Positions 53,470 to 62,609 of a stretch of 64,000 bases of DNA are shown piece by piece. The notes beneath the pieces were generated by a model that searched no databases, was not told the DNA's origin, and saw only the letters and a list, made by a program, of their open reading frames with translations. The translations under genes were made by a program, and so were the position numbers. Source of the DNA: an uncultured Pirellulaceae bacterium (GTDB lineage Bacteria; Planctomycetota; Planctomycetia; Pirellulales; Pirellulaceae); assembly GCA_937929805.1 (NCBI GenBank), contig CALFUT010000011.1, positions 1 through 64,000 on the forward strand. The letters are read 5' to 3'. Numbering within the stretch: position 1 is the first letter of the stretch; the number at the start of each line of letters is the position of its first letter.

Positions 53470-53529
53470 GCCAGCCACCAAACGGGTTGGACGGCGTTGG
53501 TGATCAACTGCTTGGAACGAGTTCGGTAA
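53470..53529 (+). pseudogene. Second copy of the last 20 codons of the GH63 gene (3'-end duplicate)
   Basis: In the plus frame the 60 bases read ASHQTGWTALVINCLERVR then stop, identical in protein to the end of the GH63 gene at 49441-49500. The DNA differs at 8 of 60 positions, all at synonymous third positions (for example AGT/AGC, CAT/CAC, ACC/ACG). Similarity begins abruptly at GCC (53470) and ends exactly at the TAA. No upstream part of a GH63 gene is visible. The pattern fits a remnant of a related GH63 gene's 3' end, or an integration footprint in which an element brought its own 3' end and displaced the old one. Confidence 0.85.
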
Positions 53530-53721
53530 GCCAAAGACGGCTTCGAGACGGCTCGATCGCCCCGTTTGTAGAGCGGCTTGAGTCGCTTGAAAACGAATCC
53601 CTGAAAGCTTTACTACGAACCTTGCTTTCTAAAACTTACAGCCACGGAGCGAGAGGCAACTGTGTCGAAACTGCCCTCGGCCGGTCTCTAAGGTAAGGGC
53701 GCACAAGGTTGGGGTATTTTT

Positions 53722-53795
53722 GAAACGCGGAGACGCAGCGATCGCAGAGGAAATTCGTGGACAGAATCTCTGCGTCCTCACCGCCTCTGCGTTTC
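53722..53795. repeat. Imperfect palindromic repeat (REP/MITE-like)
   Basis: GAAACGCGGAGACGCAG at 53722-53738 pairs imperfectly with CTCTGCGTC 53768-53776 and CCTCTGCGTTTC 53784-53795; an inner GCAGAG/CTCTGC pair gives a long hairpin. Repeats of this kind with GAAACGCAGAG arms are, as far as I recall, dispersed in many planctomycete genomes. It lies outside genes between the cassette and the next gene. Confidence 0.6.
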
Positions 53796-53821
53796 TATTT
53801 CTTGCCAGCTGCTACTGATGC

Positions 53822-53880
53822 ACCACGAAGACGCGAAGAGTACAAACTTCTAATCGTGATTGGATTCGTGTGCTTCGTTT
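53822..53880. repeat. Second imperfect inverted repeat, ACCACGAAGACGCGAAG type
   Basis: Left arm ACGAAGACGCGAAG at 53825-53838 and right arm ATTCGTGTGCTTCGT at 53864-53878 pair imperfectly. It directly follows the previous palindrome, so the two may form a compound dispersed element. Evidence is from pattern recognition only. Confidence 0.4.
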
Positions 53881-54005
53881 CTTTGTTGTTTCCCAATTGT
53901 ATTGCAATGCGTTGCGAGCAGGGCATCATGGCTAGGCAGCCTGTCACAGCAGACCGTGGACGAGCCACGGTGCTGTTTTGCCTATCGCGGTATCTGCAAC
54001 TGCAA

Positions 54006-54049
54006 CAAAAAAATGACCGGGAGCCGAAGGAATTCGCTCCCGGTCATTT
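54006..54049 (-). terminator. Rho-independent terminator of the downstream minus-strand gene
   Basis: A perfect 14-base stem: AAATGACCGGGAGC (54011-54024) with GCTCCCGGTCATTT (54036-54049), 11-base loop, and a run of A before it on the plus strand, so T-run after it on the minus strand. It ends transcription of the gene at 54088-54813, 39 bases beyond its stop. Confidence 0.88.
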
Positions 54050-54087
54050 GACCAACCCGTTTCATGTGCAGATCGTTTTAGATCATC

Positions 54088-54813
54088 CTAAAACCCGATC
54101 CAGATTCGTGAGCTACCGCCACCGATCGAGAACCCAAGAGCCGTGCGATCAAAATTGTTGCGGTACGAATGATCGTAGTTTGATCCTCGATAGTCGTGGT
54201 AGCGACTGCTGTGGTGACTTCGATGGCTTTGACTGTACAGTCCGCTTTGAAATCCGCCCTGAACTCGGGTGTAAGGGTTTGCGAAAGACCTCGCATCTAC
54301 CGCGATGGGAGGAGCATAGCGAACCGTCTGACGCTGAGCGCTGTGGCGCGGTGCGGCACAGATCTTGGCCAAGTCGTCACCCAAGTGATGAATTTCTCGT
54401 TCGAGTTGCTTCATCTTTCGGCGGAAGCGATTTGTGTTGACGTTCAAGTGACATCGTCCTCGCTCAATTTCCGCTTCGATGTGGCAAAACAGGTCTTCTA
54501 GCTGATGGAACGATCGGTCGATCATGGCGACGTCTCGTCTCAGTTGAGGAACATTGCCCTCGAAGTGAGTCACATCATGGATGTGAATCGCCGTGTCTCG
54601 AACTAGGCGAGTCTGTGCAACAAGTTGATGGTATCCGGGTGCGTTTCGGTAGTGCCTTGTCTCTTCCAATAAACGCTGGGCGTTCTTTTGAACTCGGACG
54701 GCGACCCGATCAATATGGTCGTGGTGATTGGCCGAAGCGATGGAACTCGCGCCAATCGCGAGGCTCAACAGAGTGGCAGTGAAAGCGGAAAGTGATGAAA
54801 TGTTGGCGAACAT
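54088..54813 (-). CDS. Secreted hypothetical protein, Cys/His-rich middle
   Basis: 241 residues. Signal peptide (MFANISSLSAFTATLLSLAI, cut after SSIASA) followed by a helical, histidine- and arginine-rich region (about 25-145, NHHDHIDRVAVRVQKNAQRL) and a C-terminal low-complexity tail rich in Ser, Tyr, Arg and His (SQSHRSHHSSRYHDYRG). It looks like a cationic periplasmic or surface protein; no family is recognised. The start at 54813 has GGAG about 10 bases upstream; the frame is open 17 codons further. Confidence 0.65.
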   Translation of the reverse strand: MFANISSLSAFTATLLSLAIGASSIASANHHDHIDRVAVRVQKNAQRLLEETRHYRNAPGYHQLVAQTRLVRDTAIHIHDVTHFEGNVPQLRRDVAMIDRSFHQLEDLFCHIEAEIERGRCHLNVNTNRFRRKMKQLEREIHHLGDDLAKICAAPRHSAQRQTVRYAPPIAVDARSFANPYTRVQGGFQSGLYSQSHRSHHSSRYHDYRGSNYDHSYRNNFDRTALGFSIGGGSSRIWIGF

Positions 54814-55065
54814 ATCTGTTCTCCCGGAGGGGCTCTGGTCATGCCGCGGCGATCGCGACTTCACAGGAGGAAGAATGCAGCCAGCGTGCCAAAGGAACGA
54901 AACGCCTGCGTTTGCAGTGTTTTCGGTACGAATTCATCCAAAACGCAGGAGAATCCTGCTCGTCCATGACGTCACTCTGACTCGCGCGTTGTCAAAGTGA
55001 TCGCGCAGATGCAACTCGCCGCAAGTGCAGGGTGGGGCTATCGAACTGAACCACTTACCGTCGCC

Positions 55066-58029
55066 CTAGCGGGGCTTCCAATTGCCGAGCAGTAAATAGT
55101 CGAAGTCTGGGTCGTCCAAGTCAAACTGAGCCAACGCGTCGTCGACCGTTTCAGCCTCTAGCGAATCAAATTCGCTTACTGTTACTTTGCGGTCACGAAG
55201 AAAAGCGGTTGCCGAGTCACCAATTGAACTTAGCAAATCCATCGATTCGAATTCTTCGAACACAACATCATCAAAACCGCCGTTGCCTTGGAAGTTCGTG
55301 TTTTCCGCGTTGACCAGTCTCAGCATTTGCATCGTCGATCGAAAACTGATCTCGTCGCTGCCTACGGTCAGTGTTTCATTTCCCGAACTGCCCGCCAGCG
55401 AAACACGGTCTTCGCCTGCGCGGCCGTCAAACTGAACGTCATCAAAACCTACCGCTCGGTTAATCTGACCGTTCTCAAAACTGGCGGTCACCGAATCATG
55501 CGACCCAAAAACAGTATCGTTGCCGGCAGTGCCTTGGATTGTTGCCGTGTCGTACCCGCCATTGCTGGCCACGACGTTGACTCGATCGAAACCATTTGCC
55601 CGAGTCACACCCTCTTGAGTAACGAAGGTGACGTCACCGCCATCGGCGACCAATCGATCATTGCCAGTCGTATCCTGAATCTGAGCCACGTCATTTCCCG
55701 TGGACGCAAACGCACGCGTATCGGTGAAGTTCCACGCGAAGTTCAGGAAGCTGTCACCTTCCACGGTTTGAATGTCGCCTCGCACGGAATAGAAATCGTC
55801 TCCTGCCGAATCATAAAGACTCAATGTGTCCGTGCCGTTATGCGAGAACGCGTTAATTCTGCCAATGTCTTCTAACGTTACCGTTGCCAAGGCGGTTCGC
55901 AGCGTTGCCTCACGTGGGGCGAGTTCAAACTGGTCGCTCCCAGCCGTTCCAAGCAAATTCGCGTGATCGTCTCCGCCGTTGCCGATAAATTGAACTTCCG
56001 CAAAATGGTTCGCCGTTGCCCTGAGCGAATCGTTAACGATAAAGTTCTTGAAATCCCGCGAAACAAAGCGGTCTGCATCATGGCTGCCAATGATCACGGC
56101 CGAATCGTGACCACCGGTGGAAGGAGCAAAAACATTGTCAAAGCCGTGCCCCGTTGCGACAAAGTCTGCGGTCGTGATCGATGCCGTCATTTCAGCCGCG
56201 TTGATCTCAACTAGATCGTTGCCCGCCGTGTCCAGTAACGTCAGCAGCGTGTCACCGCCTCCATGAGTTACGTCTACCGAGGCAAACTGTCGGGCACCAA
56301 AAAAGAACTGGTTATTTCTAACGTGAAGCGAACCTTCTGAAACGACCACCGAGTCATTCGTTTGGCCAAGCGTCAACGATAGCGAGTCATCGCCACCACC
56401 CCCAGCGATCTGGATGCGATCGAAACGGCCAGCGTTAAACTGTCGGCTGGTGCCGTTGACAGACACGCGTGTCCAATTTGAATTGGAGGTGTCAACCGAA
56501 ACGGAGTCGTCTCCTGCCGTGCCTTCGACGATCAGCACGCGGTCACGAATGGACCATCCATCAAAAGCGACTGGCGGTTGAGTAACTGGTGGTTGTGCAG
56601 CGATGGGACGATCGGGTTCCGGCTGAGTCGGCTCTGGCTGAGTTGGTTCCGGAGAAACATCTGGCTCAGTTGGCCGTTCTTCGATCGGTCTTTGAGGCGC
56701 TGCGGGTTCTGTTTCCGTGACCGATTCCGGCGCCGAGGGCTGCTCTGCCGGTTGGGTTGGCTCGCTAGGAGCCGCCGAATCGGGTTCTGCTTCCGATTTC
56801 ATGCTCAACACAGCGTTGATTGCCGCTTCTAGGTCGATCCGTGAATAATTTTGTCCGGTAACCGAGTCAAAAATCTGGTTGGCGGTTTCTCGAAACTGTT
56901 GGTACAGCAAATCTTGATTGACTTCCGTCACGCCAATCGATTCAAAAGCTTGCCGCAGCACCGCTGATGCGCCGGCGACGTAGGGAGCAGCTTGGCTGGT
57001 ACCCGATGCGCCCAGAAACGAATTGTTCCCGAATCCACCAAGCAGAAATGATGGCACGGTGCTGCGAATCGACTCGCCCGGCGCGACAAGAACTCGGTCG
57101 CTACGCTGACTGAAGTCACTGATCTGTCCATCGCTACCGTGGCTGGCGACTGGGACAACGTTTGGGCTAACTGCAGGGTAACTGAGCCCAGTCGTGTTGA
57201 ACTCTTGGAACGAGTTACCTGCGGCGACCGAGATGAAAATCCCGTCTGCCTCCAGTTGAGCAAACTCATCCTCAAGCGTTGCAAACTCCGGCGTGTTGTC
57301 CGCGTTAAAGTTTGTCCCTAGAGATAAGTTAACGGTGGTGATCGGGTGTTCGAATTCGTTCCGATTATCATGAACCCACTGCAACGCCTGTTCGACCCAT
57401 TCCAACTCGCCACGTCCTTGGTCGTCGAAGACTCGCAGCGCAACCAGATCGGCTCCTGAGCTAATACCCTGATATTGGCTGTCTTGGCTGCCAATGATTC
57501 CGGCCACATGAGTGCCGTGGAATCCGCCCGGTGCGTCGTCATAGGGGTCGGCATCGTTTTCAGCAAAGTCATAACCGCCCACGACTTGATTCCCAACACC
57601 AAATCCGTTTCCGAACGCGGCGTGGTCGTAAGCAATGCCAGAATCAATGACCGCAATCGTTTGCCCACTGCCGTCGAAGCCAAAGCTTTCGCCAATAGCT
57701 GCGGCTTCCGAAACGACGCTGTTAGTAAGTCGAGCCACTTGAGCGATTGATTCGACGGTAGGTTGAGCGATCAAACTATCGGCCACTTCCAGCGATAGCG
57801 GGTCGATGGAAACGTCTTGATTCGGAGTCAGCTCGACGCCCGGAAACTCGCTGGGTGCGATGGGGGCGACAAACTCTGCCGCGACTTCGGCCGTCATCGG
57901 CTGTCGATCAAGCGATAGGTCCAGTTCAGGCGTCAACGAAAACAGCGGATCGGCCGTCATCATCAATCGCTTCTCGAACTGCTCAAATCGAGCCAATCGC
58001 TGCTGCGATCGCCTTCGTTGATTTGACAT
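55066..58029 (-). CDS. Secreted S8 subtilase with large repeat-rich C-terminal region
   Basis: 987 residues. The N-terminus has the planctomycete FEQFEKRLMMTADP-type sequence (QQRLARFEQFEKRLMMTADP), a likely export motif. The catalytic domain (about 105-400) has Asp in AVIDSGIAYDH, His in FHGTHVAGIIG and Ser in SGTSQAAPYVAGA, all intact. A Pro/Glu/Thr linker (about 415-490, TQPEPTQPEP) is followed by repeats of about 40-50 residues with GNDxxV/GGDDSLSL patterns (RTX-like), likely calcium binding. It lacks a clear propeptide domain. It is a surface or secreted peptidase. Confidence 0.9.
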   Translation of the reverse strand: MSNQRRRSQQRLARFEQFEKRLMMTADPLFSLTPELDLSLDRQPMTAEVAAEFVAPIAPSEFPGVELTPNQDVSIDPLSLEVADSLIAQPTVESIAQVARLTNSVVSEAAAIGESFGFDGSGQTIAVIDSGIAYDHAAFGNGFGVGNQVVGGYDFAENDADPYDDAPGGFHGTHVAGIIGSQDSQYQGISSGADLVALRVFDDQGRGELEWVEQALQWVHDNRNEFEHPITTVNLSLGTNFNADNTPEFATLEDEFAQLEADGIFISVAAGNSFQEFNTTGLSYPAVSPNVVPVASHGSDGQISDFSQRSDRVLVAPGESIRSTVPSFLLGGFGNNSFLGASGTSQAAPYVAGASAVLRQAFESIGVTEVNQDLLYQQFRETANQIFDSVTGQNYSRIDLEAAINAVLSMKSEAEPDSAAPSEPTQPAEQPSAPESVTETEPAAPQRPIEERPTEPDVSPEPTQPEPTQPEPDRPIAAQPPVTQPPVAFDGWSIRDRVLIVEGTAGDDSVSVDTSNSNWTRVSVNGTSRQFNAGRFDRIQIAGGGGDDSLSLTLGQTNDSVVVSEGSLHVRNNQFFFGARQFASVDVTHGGGDTLLTLLDTAGNDLVEINAAEMTASITTADFVATGHGFDNVFAPSTGGHDSAVIIGSHDADRFVSRDFKNFIVNDSLRATANHFAEVQFIGNGGDDHANLLGTAGSDQFELAPREATLRTALATVTLEDIGRINAFSHNGTDTLSLYDSAGDDFYSVRGDIQTVEGDSFLNFAWNFTDTRAFASTGNDVAQIQDTTGNDRLVADGGDVTFVTQEGVTRANGFDRVNVVASNGGYDTATIQGTAGNDTVFGSHDSVTASFENGQINRAVGFDDVQFDGRAGEDRVSLAGSSGNETLTVGSDEISFRSTMQMLRLVNAENTNFQGNGGFDDVVFEEFESMDLLSSIGDSATAFLRDRKVTVSEFDSLEAETVDDALAQFDLDDPDFDYLLLGNWKPR

Positions 58030-58521
58030 GGACTTGTTCTCATTGCGCGCCGACCGAAGAGAGCCAGTCCACGACACGCGTTGCGAACGAGCCAGACCAT
58101 CAATGGTTGGAAAACGCCAAGTCCCTCGGGCGCAGTGAGCTTGCCAATCAACCCGCTATCGAGCGTGCATTCGCAGACAGCATGGGCGGCGAGGCAGCCA
58201 TGCTGTCTGCAAAGCAGTGGAACTCGTGTACCGGTTGATTCGCAGAGAACAGTACGTCTGAGCTTAGAAATGGTTTTGAAAAACCTGCGGATCCGAAGAA
58301 GTCCCTGGCTGGAGAACAGCCGGATGTTTGAGTTTAACGATTAGTCAGCCGAAACCGCTTGGTGAGTCGGTGCCGAACGAGCCCACTCTCTGGACTCGAT
58401 CGAGTTTCAAAAAGTGTGACGGTTGTACGACCGATAACACTCATGCGGCTCATTCTAATTGTTTGGACCGATTTAGATGTGCTCGCCCTCCTGGCAACCT
58501 ATTCAAGCCCCGAGACCCAAG
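58030..58521. other. Divergent intergenic region between the subtilase and the next gene
   Basis: About 490 bases with no coding potential. It must hold two promoters. No repeat or hairpin of note was found. Confidence 0.35.
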
Positions 58522-59070
58522 ATGAAGCCGCTCTCCACGACTCGCTTTTTCCAATGGACCATGCTGTCGAAGCCCGCTAGCGATCGGGCGATCTATCAAA
58601 AGATCAAGAAGCTGCAGGCTCGATCGATCGTGGAGATCGGTTTGGGCGACGGCGTTCGAGCCGAGCGAATCGTTCAGGTTGCTCAGAAATTTGGAGCTGG
58701 TCAGACGGTCAAATACACCGGCATCGATCTGTTTGATGGACGCTCAGAGGACCAGTCGCCTCTGAAGTTGATCGAGATGCATAAACGCTTGACAACACTT
58801 GGGGTCAAACCACAGCTGGTGCCCGGAAATCTTGCATCCTCAATTCAGCGAATCGCCAACTCGCACACCCGGACTGACCTGATGATCGTCTCTGCCGGGT
58901 TCGAACAGGCTGAGCTTGACGCCAGCTGGTTCTTTGTGCCACGCATGCTTTGTGCTGGATCATTTTTGATGCTTCAAAATGAAACCAACGGTGCTTTCAA
59001 GACGCTGTCCCGGCTCGAAATCGAGCGATTGGCTGAGCAACAGGCCAAGCCACGCGAAGCAGCCGCGTAG
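58522..59070 (+). CDS. Hypothetical methyltransferase-like protein
   Basis: 182 residues. Central IVEIGLGDGVRAERIV resembles motif I of class I SAM-dependent methyltransferases (GxGxG), followed by a YTGIDLFDGRSEDQS acidic motif. Conserved motifs beyond that are weak, so activity is uncertain. Start ATG 58522 follows an in-frame upstream ATG by 15 codons; the downstream one gives a sound N-terminus (MKPLSTTRFFQWTMLS). Confidence 0.65.
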   Translation: MKPLSTTRFFQWTMLSKPASDRAIYQKIKKLQARSIVEIGLGDGVRAERIVQVAQKFGAGQTVKYTGIDLFDGRSEDQSPLKLIEMHKRLTTLGVKPQLVPGNLASSIQRIANSHTRTDLMIVSAGFEQAELDASWFFVPRMLCAGSFLMLQNETNGAFKTLSRLEIERLAEQQAKPREAAA

Positions 59071-59110
59071 TTCAGTGGGAAAAACTCAGTGCGAAAAACG
59101 AGATTCTGAT

Positions 59111-60154
59111 CTACAACCGCCGAAGTCCATCTTCGGTCATGGGCGTTGGAATTTCAGCATCAATCTGATCAATTCGCGCCAGCGTTTCTGCATCCAGTAA
59201 CAATTCGTCAGCAAGCAGGTGCTCTTCTAGCTGGTCAAATGAGCTGACGCCCATGATGGTGGAGGCGACAAAGTCGTGCTGCTTGCTCCAAGCGATCGCC
59301 AACGTGGTCACGCTGACGCCCAAGTCACGTGCGATTTCCATCAACCGGCGTGTCGTTTCAAGAGACCGCTCATTCACAAATCGCTGTGCCATGCGTTTTT
59401 GACGTTCGCCGCCGTTGATCAGATAGTCTGAAAATCTTGCACCCTCAGGCAAGTCGCCATCAACGTTGTATTTGCCAGCCAACACTCCACCGCCCAAAGG
59501 TGAATAGGGCAGCAAGCTGACTCCTTCCTGACGACAGACTTGAGCCAATTCGCTTTCGCAGCGGCGATTGATCAACGAGAAATTGTTCTGGACGGAGTCG
59601 TATCGAATGAGGCCGTGGTTTTCAGACGCTTGAAGACTCTTCATCACTCCCCAGCACGTTTCGTTACTGCAGCCGGCGACACGGATCTTGCCTTCGTTCG
59701 CAAGTTCGGTCAGTGCCGACATCGTGTCTTCATAACGCATCCCGTGATCGGGCCAATGCGTTTGATACAAATCGATATAATCGGTTTGCAATCGTTTGAG
59801 TGAGCTTTCGACGGCGTTTCGAATCTGATGGCGGTCCAGCGAAGTCATGCCATGACGCACTGGCGGCACGAACCAACCCATTTCCGATCCCGTGACTTTT
59901 GAAGCAACAATCACTGAGTCGCGCGGCTTGGTTTTCATCCAGCGGCCGACGATTTCCTCGGTGATGCCCACATTTTCTGCCGACGGAGGAACCGGATAAA
60001 TTTCGGCAGTATCGAAGAAGTTAACTCCCCGCTCGTACGCCGCATCCATGATCCGAAATGACTCGGCTTCATCCGCTTGCAGCCCGAATGTCATCGTGCC
60101 AAGACAAATTTCCGAAACGCAAACACCACTTCGCCCCAACCTTCGCCGCTGCAT
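59111..60154 (-). CDS. Aldo/keto reductase
   Basis: 347 residues, AKR fold. The catalytic tetrad can be read as Asp and Tyr in [10 protein letters not shown], Lys in [10 protein letters not shown] and His in [10 protein letters not shown]. The NADPH-binding C-terminus ([20 protein letters not shown]) is present. Similar to the YgiX/Tas-type and planctomycete sugar-aldehyde reductases. Substrate unknown; it may act in sugar metabolism. Confidence 0.93.
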   Translation of the reverse strand: MQRRRLGRSGVCVSEICLGTMTFGLQADEAESFRIMDAAYERGVNFFDTAEIYPVPPSAENVGITEEIVGRWMKTKPRDSVIVASKVTGSEMGWFVPPVRHGMTSLDRHQIRNAVESSLKRLQTDYIDLYQTHWPDHGMRYEDTMSALTELANEGKIRVAGCSNETCWGVMKSLQASENHGLIRYDSVQNNFSLINRRCESELAQVCRQEGVSLLPYSPLGGGVLAGKYNVDGDLPEGARFSDYLINGGERQKRMAQRFVNERSLETTRRLMEIARDLGVSVTTLAIAWSKQHDFVASTIMGVSSFDQLEEHLLADELLLDAETLARIDQIDAEIPTPMTEDGLRRL

Positions 60155-60470
60155 GAATCACCTGTCGTCGATTTATCGCTTTAATAACGTCGTTTAGTTG
60201 GACAGCGCCACTTTCGATGAATGAAACCGATGTTGGGACGGGAAGGCTCCGTCCGCCCCATGTGGATGGTTGAGCTTTTTTGCTTCGCGCGGCTCGGACG
60301 GAGTCTCGCACTCCCGACGACACACGGCGGCAAAAACAACGGTGAAATTGCAAAACTGGCGCTGTCCAATTAGGTACCAGCGTATCAGCTTAGGCAAAGC
60401 GCTCAACCGCAAACCGGATTTTCGACCAAGAGCGTAAATTCAAGTTGCGGCCACTGGGGCCAAAACATTC
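60155..60470. other. Intergenic region with an inverted repeat
   Basis: About 316 bases between two minus-strand genes. It contains a GGCTCCGTCCG/CGGACGGAG inverted repeat (listed separately) and no coding sequence. Confidence 0.4.
60232..60319. repeat. Inverted repeat with GGACGGAG core (REP-like)
   Basis: GCTCCGTCCG at 60246-60255 pairs with CGGACGGAG at 60295-60303, and outer bases (GTTGGGACGGGA near 60232 with CTCCCGAC near 60311-60318) extend it imperfectly to about 24-base arms. The central loop contains a T-run. Such elements are typical dispersed repeats of planctomycetes in my memory; a genome-wide count is needed. Confidence 0.55.
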
Positions 60471-61451
60471 TCACGGAGCGACAAATCCGAGGTTGCCGAC
60501 AAGAATGAAGGCGTCGCCAAGGACGTTGACTGCGCGGTCTCCGTTAATATCTCCTTGGGCGTAAGTCGCTCCGCTGGTCGTGCCGAGACTGGCGACCAGC
60601 GCAAACGCGTCCCCAAGAACGTTGACCGAACCATCAAAGTCCAAGTCACCCAGACGCGTGCCGGCAATCCCTTCGATCAAGCGATCACGATCGTCGTCGC
60701 CCACTTGGCCGTCAGAATCAAGATCCAGTTCGATGTCTCCGGCGGGAGTCGCTCCGTATGCTGCGTACAACAAGTCAATATCAGGGCCAGAGATAGCACC
60801 AGAACCATCTAGGTCACCCAACGCGCTGGTGACACGGACAATTTGATTAAAGAGCAGCAGATTATCCGCAACCAGTGGGCTGCCATCGTTTGCAAAGTCT
60901 CGCAGTGGAAGCGTATTAAACGCAGGCGTGATCGAACTCGCGTCAAAAATCGGCACGCCCCTGACCGCATCGATGATGTCTAAGCCGTCCCCCACAACTT
61001 CAGCAAACGCAGTAAAACCGCCGTTCTGATTGTCTAGGTTCGCGGAATTGTCATTAAGATTGAAGAACCACTGATTCGACGCGCTGTCGGGATCACCACC
61101 CAGCTTTGCCATGGCGACGGTGCCTCGAAGGTTCGAATTAAAAGGCTCGTTCAGCACAGGCGCGTTTTGATTGGTAGCGCCGAATTGCCCATTCTCAAAG
61201 TTGAAACCACCACCCTGAAGCACAAAATCGATTGCGTGACGATGGAGAAAAGTGTTCGTGTAATCTCCCGCATCGACATAGGTCAGGAAATTGGCATTCG
61301 TCAGTGGCGTGTTCTCAAACAATTCAATGTCAAACTTACCAAAGTTTGAATCGAACCTCACCAATTGAGTTTGTCCCACGCCAATCGATGGCAGAAGGAA
61401 CAACAGAGCAGCAAAAAATGCAGGGCAGTACTTCCAAAAGTGCATGTTCAT
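60471..61451 (-). CDS. Secreted cyclophilin-type peptidyl-prolyl isomerase with dockerin-like repeats
   Basis: 326 residues. Signal peptide (MHFWKYCPAFFAALLFLLPS), then a cyclophilin domain (about 25-200) with FDIELFENTPLTNANFLTYV, FLHRHAIDFVLQGGGFNFEN and GGDPDSASNQWFFNLNDNSA, where the usual catalytic FHRV is changed to LHRH. C-terminal part (about 215-320) has dockerin-type calcium loops: DLDGSGAISGPDIDLLYAAY, DLDFDGSVNVLGDAFALVAS and DINGDRAVNVLGDAFILVGN. Dockerin-cyclophilin fusions are common in planctomycetes. An in-frame TTG lies four codons upstream. Confidence 0.9.
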   Translation of the reverse strand: MNMHFWKYCPAFFAALLFLLPSIGVGQTQLVRFDSNFGKFDIELFENTPLTNANFLTYVDAGDYTNTFLHRHAIDFVLQGGGFNFENGQFGATNQNAPVLNEPFNSNLRGTVAMAKLGGDPDSASNQWFFNLNDNSANLDNQNGGFTAFAEVVGDGLDIIDAVRGVPIFDASSITPAFNTLPLRDFANDGSPLVADNLLLFNQIVRVTSALGDLDGSGAISGPDIDLLYAAYGATPAGDIELDLDSDGQVGDDDRDRLIEGIAGTRLGDLDFDGSVNVLGDAFALVASLGTTSGATYAQGDINGDRAVNVLGDAFILVGNLGFVAP

Positions 61452-61760
61452 TGCGGTGGTCAATCAGGGAGGTGAGGTGAAGGAGACGGGATCAAGTGGA
61501 TGGGCGTTGCGCCAGCGAGTTGAAACAAACAGTTGTGGGCGAGTGTTCTCAAACCGTCGACGTTGTAGAAGCCTATTATGGCTTAAGCACCGGTTTCGTC
61601 AAATATCGATCGGTCGCATGCAATCGCCCGTTTTCGAGCCTCCGTGAGTTTATTCACGTTTCGCCAGACGTATGCGCTGTTTAGAAACCCAAAGCTTAAA
61701 GCCCCAAAGCGAAGGAGCCGCATCAAAGTTATCGCGTTCCGTCAACGGGTTTCTGCGGAC

Positions 61761-62609
61761 TTAATCGTTGCTCGAAGGTCGGTTCTGGTTCTTCATGAAC
61801 TTTGAAAGATCGATTCCCTTTTCTCGATTTTCATCTTCAAGCAACTTGATCCGAGTTTCCAAACGCTCAATCGTTCGAACCAAGTTTGGCAAGACAGCCT
61901 CGGCATTGTCTTTTGGCTTTGGTTTAGGAATCGCGTGGTACCCCAACTGCCGCTGAAGCGCAGAAAACAGATACTGCGGTTCATGGGCACGATTCGCCAG
62001 CGCGATACGTCCCTCGCGGTCACTAAATAGCAGCGGATCGGGCAAGGTAAATTCACCGCCCTGCTGCTGTTGGCGGTCAACGTAGTGCTGGCTGTGCACG
62101 TAAACCAGATCGCCCAGTTGCACGAGACCGATCTTGTGCCGAACTGTCAAAATCCATTTCTGCCAATCTTCGTTATAGACAGCGTCGGCTGCCATAGCGG
62201 CAAGACCGGCGTCGTAGGACAACCGGTTTTGGCATAGCGTTTCAAATTGAAAGAAGAACATCGCGTTTGCAGATGCATCGGTAGAACGAAACCGGGCCTC
62301 ATGCTCAAGAATCAACAACGCCCGTGCCATATCAAACCGGCCCATGTCATCCTCTGCTGACGCAATCAGGAAAGATTGAAATGGCTCGAAGTAATGATCC
62401 ATCCGCTGCATCGCGGTTGACATCATTCCTGTTTGGCTTAGCTCGGCCACCATGTAGTCGATCGCCATCGGCAGTTTGGTGGTCGCTAAAACTTCGTACC
62501 GCATCTGTTTGAGCAAACTCTGCACAGGGTCTGACGCGTGGACTCGGTTGTGCAAACCATGAAACAGGTGAGCCTGCTCGATATACTCTTCTGAGTCGAG
62601 TCTTTGCAT
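61761..62609 (-). CDS. Conserved hypothetical protein with C-terminal coiled coil
   Basis: 282 residues, soluble, mostly helical (alpha-solenoid-like in residues 1-200). A helix RTIERLETRIKLLEDENREK near the C-terminus is a coiled coil. No signal peptide. I do not recognise a family; the sequence looks like proteins found in several planctomycetes. It sits alone between the dockerin gene and ribBA. Confidence 0.6.
   Translation of the reverse strand: MQRLDSEEYIEQAHLFHGLHNRVHASDPVQSLLKQMRYEVLATTKLPMAIDYMVAELSQTGMMSTAMQRMDHYFEPFQSFLIASAEDDMGRFDMARALLILEHEARFRSTDASANAMFFFQFETLCQNRLSYDAGLAAMAADAVYNEDWQKWILTVRHKIGLVQLGDLVYVHSQHYVDRQQQQGGEFTLPDPLLFSDREGRIALANRAHEPQYLFSALQRQLGYHAIPKPKPKDNAEAVLPNLVRTIERLETRIKLLEDENREKGIDLSKFMKNQNRPSSND

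Noticed and set aside
53424..53696. 90-codon plus-strand ORF
   Set aside because: Its reading frame differs from that of the GH63 3'-end remnant; the remnant explains the sequence better.
53757..54440. 227-codon plus-strand ORF
   Set aside because: It covers the terminator and the antisense of the secreted protein at 54088-54813; composition rich in Arg/Ser/Cys as in shadow frames.
55066..58029. RTX toxin call for the subtilase
   Set aside because: The GND-like repeats are not GGxGxDxxx nonapeptides and a complete peptidase triad is present.
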